From positions 50,285,268-50,349,267 of the forward strand of contig CM070566.1 of NCBI GenBank assembly GCA_036346405.1: a DNA stretch of 64,000 bases, given 5' to 3'. The position numbers and the translations under genes are program-made. The notes under the pieces are model-generated. The model was not told where the DNA came from. It did no database searches and saw only the letters and a program-made list of their open reading frames with translations. Below are positions 35,097 through 46,618 of this stretch, in pieces. Every line of letters begins with the position of its first letter. Within the stretch, counting starts at the first letter, position 1. The DNA comes from Phyllostachys edulis. Its lineage: Eukaryota > Streptophyta > Magnoliopsida > Poales > Poaceae.

Positions 35097-35359
35097 TGTA
35101 GAAAACCGGAAGAGAAAGATCGATTTACGGTAATACTCGGTACAGATTGTGGCGCAGAGGTTATGACCTGAATATATATCTGAGAGGCATGCAGTTAGTT
35201 CTGATGTTTTGGTATAGAAACCGATTCTGAGGAGTTCGTATACATCTCGGTCTCTATCTAACGTAATCACGTATATAAGAGATAAGATCTCAGATTATGT
35301 ATAAGATAGGGATAGAAACTATCTCCTACCAAATTGGTTCAATAATTCTATCTTTAACA
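35097..35359 (-). repeat. 5' LTR of the copia element
   Basis: 263 bp. The first bases of the LTR-plus-primer-site junction are duplicated just upstream at about 35058-35080 (ATACCATGTAGAAAACCGGG), which may be real or an assembly artefact. Confidence 0.88.
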
Positions 35360-36175
35360 CCGATTGCCAATTTTGCATAAGGGACTATAAAAAGACGCAA
35401 TGGCATTATGTGGGACTACAAAAAAGACGCACAAAGACAAACACACAAAAGAAAACGAAGTTCAATGGCGAGCAAAGGCAAACGCAGTGATAAGACAGAT
35501 TGTAAGAGTTCAAAACAAAGGGATGGAGAAGTCGAGTTTCATGCCGATTAGTGATTACCGTATCTGCGCCCTTCTTCCTCATGTCTTCCACAATGTCCTC
35601 GTATTCCTCGTCATCTCTCGGTTCATCTGCGAAACCACAGGTCGGGCATACCACCTTTGTCGGTAGGGATCCTCCCACTTGGTAAACGAGTGTCCGCCGT
35701 CGAGCAACAATCGAAATTTTCCAAATAAGACGAGTGATCGTTGTTTTATAAAATCATGTCTTTAAGAGCCGAGTTGTACCAGATTTGCACTGTTCTTTGT
35801 GCTCGCAACAGACACTTTCTTCTTTCTGGCCTAGGTTGAGCGGCTCCTTGGTTTGCTCGTGATGTATCCTTCTTCTCTGCGTAGGTGATATGGGTGATTC
35901 ACCGGCAAATGAGGCCGTTCGGCGATCGGTATCGCGCGCCGGTGAGCGTGCGAGGATAACAAGGGAAAGACAAGAGAATATTCAGAGGGTGCAAGGATAG
36001 CAATTGGAAGATAATAGATTGATTCTTCTTGTCCTTGATTACGGATCGCTAGCAAGATTTAAAGGCTAATCGGCTAACCCGATTTGTATACAAACCGTAA
36101 TGTATTACATACTTGGAAAGTAATAAGAACTCTGCTGTTTTACAATCGTATTGCCGTATCGCCATGTGAGTCCTA

Positions 36176-37659
36176 TTAGGATCTTTGCTTCGTTGGTTCG
36201 AGGATGTTGGCGGCAAAGGTGATGTGTTTGGATGACTTCGTCTTTGATAGGGTCTTCCCCAATATGAGTCCACAACATTTCTCCCCCCCCCCCTCGACAC
36301 ACAGCTCGTCCTCGAGCTGAAATTCGGGATACAACTGTTTGAATTGATCCAAAAACTCCCATGTTGCTTCTGTTGCTGCCAAACCCCTCCATTGGACAAG
36401 CACTTCCCAGACATCACGACGGAGATGGGATTACAGAATTTTTTCTGGAATGGGAGTTACCCTACCATGCATAATCGGAGGCAGGACAGGAATGGCCAGT
36501 GGGGGGTCACCATGGAATTTCTTGAGCAACCCAACATGAAAATCATCGTGAATTCGCGCACCTGGTGGCAATTTCAAGCGGTAGGCCACATCACCAATGC
36601 GGTCAATAATCTGAAATGGACCATAGTACCATGGAGCGAGCTTCGACTGTTTCTGGGCAGCAATAGAAATAGCTTGTCGATGTTGTAAGCGCAACCAGAC
36701 CCAGTCATTAACTTGAAATGTGAGATCCCGATGATGTGCATTGTGCTGATCTTTCATAGTCTGTTGTGCAAGGTGTAACCTCTCCTTAATTTCCAGTAAG
36801 AACTCATCTCGATCAAGCAAGGATTGGTCCACTACTGCTACTTGAGCTAGTCCAGGCTCATAAGACATTATAGTTGGGGGCTCCCGGCCATAAACAACTC
36901 GAAAAGGACTAGTCTTGATCACCCGTTGGAAACTTGTATTATAACAGTATTCGGCCCACGGTAACCACTTTACCCAATCACGTGGACGATCACCTACTAA
37001 GCACCGAAGATACATGACAATTATGCGATTAATAACTTCGGTTTGACCATCAGTTTGCGGATGAAAGGCCGAACTGAAATTGAGTTGAACTCCTGAAAAA
37101 CGAAAAAGTTCTTTCCAAAAATGGCTTGTAAACGCAGGGTCGCGATCACTCACGATGGAAGATGGCAATCCATGGAGTCGAACAATTTCCGCAAAGAAAG
37201 TATGAGCAACCGAACTGGCTGTATACGGATGAGATAATGTGATGAAGTGGGCGTACTTTGAAAACCTATCCACAACCGATAAAATGACTGATTTTACTCC
37301 AATTTTTGGAAGACCTTCGATAAAATCCATTGATATATCAGACCAAATCTGTCCCAGAATCTCCAAAGGTTGAAGAAGCCCTGCTGGATGCAAATGTTCC
37401 GTTTTATTACGTTGACATACTGCACAACTTCGAACCCAATCGGCGACCAATTTGCGATCACCTGCAATGCAGAAATTTGCTCGAAGACGGTGTAATGTCT
37501 TCTGCGTTCCTTCATGACCCATACCATGAATGGCTTCGAGTATCTTCGGACTATCTTGAGAAGCGGGATATCATCGCCCTCCTTGGTGATCAGTCCATCA
37601 ACGACTGCCCAAGGCGGTCCTAACTGACCTGCCGAGATCTGTTGCTGTAAGGTGATCAA
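36176..37659 (-). pseudogene. Gypsy integrase and C-terminal chromodomain
   Basis: 36431-37522 encodes the integrase: zinc-site end CAVCQRNKTEH, then DISMDFIEGLP, VVDRFSKYAHFI, SDRDPAFTSHFWKELF and AFHPQTDGQTEVINR, covering the D, D, E core and the GPF/Y-like WYYGPFQIIDRIG. In another frame, 36176-36403 gives a chromodomain-type VQWRGLAATEATWEFLDQF, the feature that defines chromoviruses and is thought to guide insertion. A stop or frameshift separates them, and another break separates integrase from RNase H at 37523-37707. Confidence 0.9.
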
Positions 37660-37707
37660 CTCATGGTCCTCCTGTAACTCTGTGTGAATATCATCAAATA
37701 GTTGAAA

Positions 37708-38910
37708 CTAAGGGACCAAAAGTGCGCACACAGTGACCGTCTCTTCCTCCCGTCGAGAGAGAGCATCTGCAACATGGTTTTGCTTCCCTGGCCGGTATTC
37801 CACACGAAAATCAAAACCAAACAATTTGCTTACCCATTGATGCTGCGGAATCGTGGATAAACGTTGATCCAACAGGAATTTCAAACTATAATGGTCTGTG
37901 CGAATTACAAATTGGCGACCCCAAAGATAAGGTCTCCAATGTCTTACTACCTTGACCAACCCAATAAGCCCTCTTTCATATGCTGCTAACTTGGCATGAC
38001 GTTGTGCCACCGGATGACTAAAGAAAGCGATGGGCCACTCGCCCTGATGCAAGACTGCCCCAAAACCCGTGCCGGATGCATCACAGTCAACCATAAAAGG
38101 TTGCAAAAATCGGCGGTTATGTCTGGGACCAACCGCAAGAGCTTGTTTGAGTGTATCAAATGCCTGAGTGGCTTCAAGTGACCAAGAAAATGCATGTTTC
38201 CTCAAGAGCCGAGTGAGTGGAGCGGCAATAAGACCATAGTTTTGGATAAATTTTCGGTAATATCCCGCCAACCCCAGATATCTGCGTAAGGCACGCACCG
38301 AACGTGGAGTAGGCCAATCCATCACCGATTGCACTTTACTGGTATCCATGGCAACCCCCTGTGCCGAGATCACATGGCCTAGGTAGGAGATGGATTCTTG
38401 GCCAAAAAAACACTTGGATTGTTTCAGATGTAGCTGATTGTCGCGCAATAAACGGAGAATCGCCCGCACATGTTTTAAGTGCTCCGACCAAGACCGGCTA
38501 TGAATCAATATGTCGTCAAAAAAGACAAGCACAAATTTACGGAGATATAGTCGTAGCACCTCATTCATCAATGCTTGAAAGGTGGCTGGCGCATTTGTCA
38601 AACCGAATGGCATAATGAGGAACTCAAAAAGACCTTCATGTGTACGAAAAGCCGTTTTTTCAATATCTGCTCCATGCATACGAACTTGATGATAACCCGA
38701 TCGAAGATCCAATTTAGAAAAAAAGTGAGCTCCCTTAAGTTCATCAAGGAGTTCATCGATAACAGGGATTGGAAACTTATCTTTAACGGTCTTCGAGTTG
38801 AGCGCTCGGTAGTCGACACAAAACCGCCACGAGTTATCTTGTTTCTTGACTAATAACACTGGAGAGGAATAAGCCGAAGTGCTACGACGAATGATCCCTT
38901 GTGTAAGCAT
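37708..38910 (-). pseudogene. Gypsy reverse transcriptase and RNase H
   Basis: A continuous 400-codon frame. RT motifs: FCVDYRALNSKTVKDKFPIP, FSKLDLRSGYHQVR, MPFGLTNAPATFQALMNEV and the catalytic FVLVFFDDILIHS. RNase H follows: PFMVDCDASGTGFGAVLHQ and FVIRTDHYSLKFLLDQR, ending with KQNHVADALSRRE. The frame is intact, but the upstream protease is joined through a frameshift near 38910-38930. Confidence 0.92.
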
Positions 38911-38926
38911 TGACTGGCATTGTTGT

Positions 38927-39592
38927 TCAAGTTCCTCTTTTTGCGATCGAACCGATATATGGCGATACTACTACGGAGGTGTATCGGCAATAGATGGATC
39001 TGATGATCACATGGGCGAGAGGTGGCAGTCCTTTCGGCTCCATAAAAAGGTTCCCAAACTCCGTAAGCAAGGTAGCCAACAGCTCTTTGCCCTCACAACT
39101 CTGAATTTGCAGTACTGGCCGTGTGCCTGGTATCCCATGCCATAGTACTTGGTGATCATTATGCCAGAAAGCCATTGTCAATAAGTCGAAATCCCACATG
39201 ATTGGACCGAGCCCTCGAAGCCATTGAACTCCCAGTACCATATCAAAGCCATCCAGTTGAAGATCATAAAAATCGGCCTTGAAGTTTTCATTACAAATCT
39301 CGATGGAAAGTCCCCGAATCACCCCTTTGCTGAAGATCTTTTCGCCGTTTGCCACCAGGACCTTCAATTCACGCCGGGGAAGCAACACGAGATCTAGTTG
39401 GTCAACCACCTTATCCCTTATGAAGTTGTGGGTTGATCCTGAGTCAATGAGAGCTATCAATTCTGTTGTGCCCAGCTGAACACGTACTTGCATAGTCCGA
39501 CCAGCACAAAAACCCGTGAGGGCATGTAACGAGACATGAGGGTCCTCCTCCTCAAGTGGTTCCTCGGCAACCTCCTGTTCATTGTCCTGCAC
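38927..39592 (-). pseudogene. Gypsy aspartic protease
   Basis: Retropepsin signature ALIDSGSTHNFI (D-S-G active site) followed by VANGEKIFSKG and DMVLGVQWLRGLGPIMWDF, the usual flap and C-terminal motif of plant gypsy proteases. It overlaps the end of the gag frame and is out of frame with RT. Confidence 0.88.
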
Positions 39593-40710
39593 GACCCCCA
39601 GACAGTATACAAACGATGTCCCCTCATGAATTTCTCGTCACAATTAAAACACAATCTTTTCTCACGCCGTTCGGCCATCTCGGCTGCTGTTAAGCGGCGA
39701 AATTGCCGTCCGCCCATGCTAGGTGTTCCCGACCCGCCTCCAGCTAGAGGTGCCGATGGTGGCGCCCCTCGACCGGTCCCATTGACTCCTTTTGCTTGCT
39801 GATTCGTACGCGACCAGGAATGTTGAGTCGACGATGCTGCAACCGCCGCCCTTTGCTCATATGCTCTTGCAAAGCTCATTGCGACCTGTAAATCAGGTAA
39901 GTTCTGCAATTCGACGTCAATGCGTAAAAGCTCAGTCAACCCGGAGGTAAAAAGCTGCACTTGTTGCTCGCTTGACAGTGGTCCCGCACGACAAAGTAAT
40001 GCCAAAAACCTTTCTTGGTAATCGGCGACAGTACTCGTCATTCGCAATCTTGCTATCTCCCCAAGAGGGTTGGAACGGATTGGACGACCGAAACAAAGAT
40101 TGCACCGTTCTTTAAAACGAGGCCAATGCGGCGTGCCTTCGTCTCTTTCCAATTGAATGTACCAGTGTTGTGCCGCTCCTACCATGTGATAAGCCGCTAG
40201 CCAAACTTTGTATCCTTCCTCGCTGCGCTGCCCCCAAAAAAACTGCTTGCAGCGATTTAACCACCCGAGAGGATCATCTTTGCCGTCATAGGTTGGGAAG
40301 TCGAGTTTGTGATAACGTGGAACTCCTGCCGTGTCCGCGATGTGAGGAACTGCTGTTGTTATTTGTGGAGCAGCTATCCTCGGTGGTTGATATGGTAGTG
40401 TAGAGGTTGTGTTTGTAGTCATACCATATGGGAACTGCATTGGGTGGTTGCTTGAGGACGGCGCGAAAATGGGTCCATCTTGATGGCCTGGCCGGATGCC
40501 CAGTGTATCGGCGGAGCCAGCAGTAGCGAGCGGTAGCGATGCATCGCAAGAGACCGAACAATTGGACGCGGGTTGCTTTTCCACGGCCGTGAGGCGGGAG
40601 ACGACATCCCCCATCTGCTGATTCATACCATCGAGTCGCGCTGTGATCATCTGGAGAGATTGGAAGAGTTGTGCCATGGTTACTTCCTCCGCTTCTTCGG
40701 ATGCCAGCAT
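39457..40710 (-). pseudogene. Gypsy gag
   Basis: Retrotrans_gag-like core (DPLGWLNRCKQFFWGQRS, MVGAAQHWYIQLERDEG, WPRFKERCNLCFG, FTSGLTELLRIDVELQN) and a knuckle remnant LCFNCDEKFMRGHRLY in which the third Cys is missing. A methionine near 40710 or 40680 is the likely start; the frame is open upstream into the primer-site region without an ATG. Confidence 0.85.
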
Positions 40711-43464
40711 TGTCTCCACCGTAGATGGCTCTGATACCAAATGATGTATCCTGCTTCTACTGCGTAGGTGATATGGGTGATTCGCTGGCAGCCGATCAGA
40801 CGCCGTGGTGAACGTAGCAGGATAACAGGGGTAAAGACAAGAGAATATTCAAAGGGTGCAAGGATAGCAATTGGAAGATAATAGATTGATTCTTCTTGTC
40901 CTTGATTACAGGACTGCTAGCAGTATTTAAAGGCTAATCGGCTAACCCGATTTGTATACAAACTGTAATGTATTACATACTTGGAAAGTAATAAGAACTC
41001 TGCTGTTTTACAATCGTATTGTCGTATGCGCTACAGAGTCCTATTCGGATACTGCTTCGTTGGTTCCAGGGATGTTGGCCGAAGCAGCAGCTGATGTGTT
41101 TGGATGACTTCGTCTTTGATAGGGTCTTCCAAAATATGAGTCCACAACAGCTCGCCTAACAGTGAAGGTCTTGTCTCCCATCTTGATACCATTAAGAGCA
41201 GCACAGGCAATGTCGGTGACGGTAAGATCCTGGTATATACAGAAGGCATAGCCCTTCGAGTTACCAGTTTCCCTATCCTTCACAAGATCAAATCCTCGAA
41301 GAGGTCCAAAAGATTCGAGCAACTCCCGCACTTGAGCCTCTGTGAAGTAATAGGGGAGGCCGCCCACAAAAATGCGGTCAGGGCCTTCTAAACCTCCAGC
41401 TGAGCCAGGTGTCAAGCCAGCAGCAGCAAGATTGAGATTCGGGTTTGGCTGGCTTGGACCCAGTGCAGCTGCCAGGGAAGGATTATAGTCTGTTGGCCTT
41501 CTAACCTTCACCGGTGCTCCCTCAAACATTATGCCATCTAAGGCCATTGCATTGCTTGCTTCCTCCACAGACCTCATCTCCACAAAAGCAAATTTCTTGT
41601 CATGGTTTATGTACACATTAAGAACAGCATCACCTGGCCCAGCTGTGTTTCCTCCAATAGCAGACATAGCTTGATTAAAGAATATGGCAACTGTCTGCAG
41701 AAAACAAAACCAAAATAATCAGTGCAGGCCACAAAAGGAGAAAGGCGTCAGGAAAAATAAGTTACTCATAATTACCTGCTCATTAGCGGTTGGAGGAAGT
41801 CCACCGACATAAACACACCGAGCATGCCGATTAGCCTAAGAAAAGGGTTGTTAGTTATAATGTATATCGCAAAGCAAATGTAACTCAAGGAAAATCATTA
41901 CCTGTTGAGTCATGGCTTGTGGCTGAATAACAAGTGGATTGAACTGATGCAAATAAAAGTTCAAATTAGAAAGTAATAACAAAACATCGAATAATAAACA
42001 TATAAAGTGTAATATCTCTCAGGCAGTTCATTCTGCCACCACCAGATAAGCTGCAAATCAGAGTGAATCAGATTGCCCAGTGATGACAGAATGGAACATC
42101 CATAGTTTGAGCTCTAGCTACACTGAATCTTAAAAGGAGATAGTAGTCACCTGTCCTGGAGTGAAATTAAACATGTTCGGAAGCATCCCAGGAATAGCAG
42201 GTAGGACTGCGGGTAGCTGACCTGCAATTCATTAACAGAGAACATAAGAAAAAAAGATCAATTTTCTTATAGAAATATAAAAAGTGATTATAATTAAAAA
42301 TTTGACACAATCCCACCATTACTGTGAATCTAACATAGGTCCAGTTTCCCAAGTTCCACATAGAGTGTATAGCATATGTTCAAGGAGACAAGGACTAAAA
42401 GTAATAACTATGAAACTACCAAAACGTAATACTAGTTGCTAGTTAAAGACGAACAAGATATCAAACCAGATTGTCTCCTCCTTGTACAATAAAGCTACAG
42501 TAGTCGGCTCATTCCATTGGCAGCAGTTGGACAAAGTGGCCCAAGATTGCTTTTCCTACCCATATGAATACACAACAAACAAACAAACACCAAGAACAAC
42601 AAACAACAAAAATATCGCTCAGTTCCAGTTACCAGGTATAATAAAATGCAAATTTACAAGTCTTCTCTATAAGAAAATATCATCCACAGCAATAATTACT
42701 AAACTGCAGGGTTCTATATCTCAAAAGGATTCCACAGTTTGAGCTCTAGCTACACTGAATCTTAAAAGGAGATAATAACCGCTTACCAAGTCTTCACTGG
42801 TGAGCAGCTTTTCAAAGTCCCAGTTATAGATAAATATATGTAAGAATGCAAATGAAACCATCAAACTGTGTTGTTTATCACATACCTGTGGCTGCACCAG
42901 GAGCAACTATAGGAATGGCTTGTTGTGGTGGTTGGTCAAATCCACTCACGCGCTTGCTGTTTCCATACAGACATTAGTAAGTAGTTCAACAAATGGAGAA
43001 TATCACAATATTACAGAACAATAATATTGAAGTACATAACAAACAACAGATCATGCGCGAAAAGAATTACATCAACTAAACAACATAATCCAAGGTAAAT
43101 TGCAAAGCAAGAAACCAACACATAATTGATCAAAATTGTCTGTTGCATACTGTCAATTTTCCCGACATACAAAACAAAGAGATAACATCACATGAAAATC
43201 ACATTTCATGGCAGGCATCAAAAGCACATTTAATTTGTCTTCCTCAGATAGCTAATTCAAGGAGAACAGGCAAACATAGTGCCATCCACATCAGAAACCA
43301 AACTATATGCAAATAATAAGCCTTTGGAGGGCATTCAATCACATACCTCTTTGAACGAGAGCGCGAACGAGATCTGGATCTGCGGTCATGACCCTTTGAA
43401 TGGGAGCGGGAGCGGGAGCGGGAGCGAGAGCGATGCCTGCGGTGGCCATCTCTATCATGGTTAT

Positions 43465-46400
43465 CAAGTTGTCGACTAGTCAACGAGTCACCGGAGGACT
43501 ACCGACTGGAGGCACCGACTCGACTTACGCCGCAGTCGGGCGACTGGTCGACTGGTCGTCGACTTGCCGGTCGACTAGTCGACCAGTCGGAGACAAGTCG
43601 GGCGACTGGGACGTGGGCCGGGCTGTCAGGGACTCAGGGGCAGTGGCAAAGCAAAGAGGCAAGAGGGGAGTGAGGCAATCGGCCTAACCTCCGAGCTCAG
43701 AGAGGGCCGCAGCCGTGCCGCCGCGCAGATCCGGTGCGCCGCGCCGCCGGCCAGCTCCCACCTCCTTCGCCGGCCAGCTCCCACCTCCTCCGCCGGCCTT
43801 CGGTCCTTCCTCCGCAGCCGCGCAGCTCCCAGATCCGTCTCCGCCGCGCCGCAGAGCTCCAGATCCAGGGCTCCGAAGCCAGCTACCGCCGCGCCGCCGC
43901 TGGCCTTCGTCCTCCGCGCCGCCTGGCCGCAGCTCCCACCGCTCCCGTCGCCCAGCGCCCAGGTATGCTCCTCTCCTCTAGTCCTCTGCTCCTCTTCCTC
44001 TCCTCTGTTCTGCTGGAGTAAGGGAGTCTCCTCTGTTCTGCTGGAGTAAGGGAGGGAGGTCAGGGAGGGAGGGAGGTGGCCGGCACACTGGGGGAAGGGA
44101 GGGAAGTAAGGGAGGAGCTCGGTGGGAGACTGGGAGGGAGCTCGGTGGCCGGCGCACTGGGGGGAAGGGGGAGAAGTAAGGGAGGGAGCTTGGTGGGAGA
44201 GGGAGGGAGCTCGGTGGCCACTGTGCGCTGGGAAGGGAGGGAGGCAAGGGAGGGACTGAGGGAGTGATTGTGATGATCTCTGGTGTGATTGTGATTTTAT
44301 AAACTAAAGATAGTTCTCTGTTTTGTGTATATGTAGGCATTATGGCAGAGCAATCTTCAACTTCAACTCCAACTTTTCCAAAGACCCGTCATGGCAATAT
44401 GGGTTTTGGCCGAACTTGACAAACAAAGATATCGTCCAATGCATACGCTGTGGCAAGCAAATGCATGCCGGAGTACGAAGATTGAAGCAACACCTAGCGG
44501 GAGGCTATGGAGATGTAGAGAAATGTCCGAACACAACCACACCTATCATGAAAGAGATACGCGAGTACTTGTTTAAGAATGCCAGAAATAAACCCTTTGA
44601 GCTAAATGATGAAGGTGAGGGTGATGGTGATGGTGGTGAAGGTGAAGGTGAAGGTGAAGGTGATGAAGTTCAAGAAATCCAAGCACAAGTGGCATCATCT
44701 AGAGGGAGCACAAGAGGCTCCTCTGCTAAGACAGTTGCAAGCTCCGGGACTGCCACCAAAAGGAAGCAATCGGCGTTGGCGCTTTTGAAGCAAGCTACAC
44801 CGAAGGTAACTAAATCAGTTGCTTCTATGATTCGGAAGTCACCTGAAGTGGTTGTTGAGGAAAGACATAAGGGTAAGGGTCAAACTACCATTGAGCAAAC
44901 TATGAGGACCAAGGAAGAAAAGGAGAGGGTGGTTGAACACATTGCTGATTTCTTCTATGAGTGTGGCATACCATTCAATGCCGCCAACAAAAGAAGCTAT
45001 GAGATTATGGTTGAGTCCATCGGGCAGTATGGTCCCGGGCTTAGGCCGCCTACTTTCCATGACTTGAGGCTACCCTTGCTTGAGAAGGCCAAAAGAACAA
45101 CGACAAGTTGAGGATCGACATGAGTATGCTTGGGCACAGTTTGGTTACTCACTTATGTCAGATGGTTGGACAGATAAGAGGGGACGACACTTGATTAATT
45201 TCCTTGTCAATAGTCCACAGGGGACTATCTTCTTGGAGTCTTTTGATACCTCCAGTCAGTCAGCCGATGCCCACATGTTAGCATATTTATTGGAAACGAA
45301 GATCAATGAGATTGGTCGGGAAAATGTTGTTCAAGTGGTCACAGATAATGGTGCTAACTTCAAGGCGGCAGGCAGACTTCTAATGGAGAGGATTTCTACT
45401 CTATTTTGGACCCCTTATGCAGCTCATTGCTTGGACCTCATGTTGGAGGACATTGGAAAGATAACAAAGTTCAAGAAGTGCATTGTACAAGCCAAGCGTG
45501 TGACCACATTTATCTACAGACATGGAAGGGTTCTTGACAAGATGAGGGAGATGACAGGTGGGAAGGACCTTGTGAGACCTGCAGCTACTCGATTTGCTCT
45601 GACTTTCCTCGCTTTGCGAGCTTGTGGAGGCGTAAGACATCGTTGAAAGGTCTCTTTATTCTTGATGATTGGAATATATCCAAATTGTCTATAGCAGAGG
45701 TAGGCAAAAAGGTGTGCGAAATAGTTATTGCTAATAGATTACGAAATCAAAGGAAAATTGCATTAGGCGTCGCAACCACTTATCGTTGTCTTGAGGATCG
45801 TCGACGGTGATGAGAAGCGGCAATGCTAGAGGTTACATGACCATGGATCTTGCAAAGAAGAAGATCAATGACTCTTTGGAAAACAAGTCATCGCTACTCG
45901 GGAAGGTGATAGCAATCATAGATCGGAGGTGGGAAGACCAAATGGAGCGAAGTTATGCGAGTGCATTGTTCTTGAATCCAAATAGATTTTTTGAGATTAG
46001 AAGGACCGAAATTGGATATGCTTCTAGGCTTCGTACCATGTTTAATGATGTGCTTGAGAAGATGATCATTGAGGACGACAAGCAATCCAAGATAAGCAAC
46101 CAAGCCGATGATTATGAGAACATGCAAAGAGGCTTTTCAAGTCAATTGGCAATCAAGCAACAAAAGGATAAGTCACCTAGTAAGTATCACTACTTCAATT
46201 TAATTTTAAGCTTCCATTCTTTCCAAGACCTAACATAGCCTATGATTCTTGCCTTTCTAGTTCTTTGGTGGGGTGCATTTGGTGGTGTTGCTCTAGAGCT
46301 CCAAGCATTTGCAAGGCGTATTATTGGTCTTTGTTGTTCAGCCTCCGGTTGTGAGCACAATTGGAGCACCTTTGAGTTTGTAAGTAACTAAGTACTAAGT

Positions 46401-46618
46401 ATTCAATTACTCAAGTGTTCATTTTGGAGCCTTTAGTATGAGTGCATGACAATAGTTCAATACTTCAATTATTTTGTTTGGTATTTGTAGATTCATACCA
46501 AGAAGAGAAACCGATTAGAGCACAAGAGGTTGAATGATTTGGTCTACATTCAATACAACCGAAAGATTACAAATCGGTTTCAAAGGATGCAAGAGGAAGG
46601 CGCGATTTCAACTTTGTC
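43465..46618 (+). mobile_element. hAT transposon (DUF659 type), 3' end lost
   Basis: Begins inside the RS exon of U2AF65 copy A (ATGGTTAT, then CAAGTTGTCGACTAGTC from 43465). The first 150 bases are packed with CGACT / AGTCG motifs (for example GTCGACTAGTCGACCAGTCG at about 43571-43590), as expected for hAT subterminal transposase sites. It carries a hAT transposase pseudogene. At 46619 it runs straight into a gypsy LTR; no matching right terminus or 8-bp target duplication is found downstream, so the 3' end was removed by later insertion and deletion. Confidence 0.78.
44323..46618 (+). pseudogene. hAT-family transposase (BED finger, DUF659, hAT dimerisation domain), broken
   Basis: Domains in order. 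BED-type zinc finger at 44395-44530 (WQYGFWPNLT, VQCIRCGKQMHAGVRRLKQH). An acidic Gly/Glu repeat (44600-44680). DUF659 at about 45130-45450 (YSLMSDGWTDKRGRHLINFL, VVTDNGANFKAAGRLLMER, HCLDLMLEDIGKI). The C-terminal dimerisation domain at 46262-46560 (GLCCSASGCEHNWSTFEF, then RLEHKRLNDLVYIQYN after an intron). The apparent start ATG at 44343 is one frame off the zinc finger. Frameshifts occur near 45100 and 45630-45800. Introns at about 46169-46260 and 46381-46490 have GT-AG ends. A cut-and-paste transposase of this type would act on the subterminal CGACT sites, but this copy cannot encode one protein. Confidence 0.88.

Larger units (their letters stand above)
30445..35359 (-). mobile_element. 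Ty1/copia retrotransposon with both LTRs, TSD CCGAT
   Basis: LTRs at 30445-30709 (265 bp) and 35097-35359 (263 bp) start TGTAGAAAACC and end TCTTTAACA on the plus strand. CCGAT flanks both sides (30440-30444 and 35360-35364). On the minus strand a primer site TGGTATCGAGCC follows the 5' LTR (one base short of the usual tRNA-Met match) and a polypurine tract GAGGGAGGG precedes the 3' LTR. The coding order gag, integrase, RT, RNase H is the copia order. The size and short LTRs resemble Hopscotch/Retrofit-like elements, which is inference. It lies in an intron of U2AF65 copy A; the empty site is intact in copy B at about 54174-54190. Confidence 0.93.
35860..41149 (-). mobile_element. Ty3/gypsy chromovirus (Reina-like) with both LTRs, TSD GCTCG
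   Basis: LTRs at 35860-36277 (418 bp) and 40742-41149 (408 bp) run from TGATGTATCC to GAGTCCACAACA on the plus strand. GCTCG flanks both ends (35855-35859 and 41150-41154). Read on the minus strand, the tRNA-Met primer site TGGTATCAGAGCC follows the 5' LTR near 40728-40740, and a G-rich polypurine tract (about 36278-36295) precedes the 3' LTR. Domain order gag, protease, RT, RNase H, integrase, chromodomain is that of chromoviruses; length 5.3 kb and LTRs of about 0.4 kb fit the Reina clade. It interrupts the RRM2-containing exon of U2AF65 copy A between VRRA and NQGA. Confidence 0.95.
30046..43464 (-). pseudogene. U2AF65: U2AF large subunit (U2AF65) copy A, disrupted
   Basis: U2AF65 binds the polypyrimidine tract and partners U2AF35 in 3' splice-site recognition. 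Minus-strand exons appear in order. RS-domain exon 43347-43464 (RSRSRSRSRSHSKG). 42888-42957 (VSGFDQPPQQAIPIV). About 42150-42221 (PAIPGMLPNMFNF). 41901-41943 (FNPLVIQPQAMTQQ). 41777-41836 (RRM1 start, VYVGGLPPTANEQ). 41155-41694 (rest of RRM1, linker and RRM2 with RIFVGGLPYYFT and KGYAFCIYQ). The rest of that exon at about 35772-35859. About 35559-35700 (VGGSLPTKV, DDEEYEDIVEDM). 30273-30340 (VVIPRPDPSGAPVAGVGK). Last exon 30046-30180 (UHM end, FLEYADVDGSTKAKMGMHRRFGG, stop TAA). A hAT element cuts the RS exon, a gypsy element splits the RRM2 exon and a copia element sits in an intron. The 35.56-kb exon also appears frameshifted, but in a suspect sequence patch. Confidence 0.92.

Noticed and set aside
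34962..35171. Plus-strand frame across the copia 5' LTR
   Set aside because: Antisense to the copia element and made of primer-site and LTR sequence.
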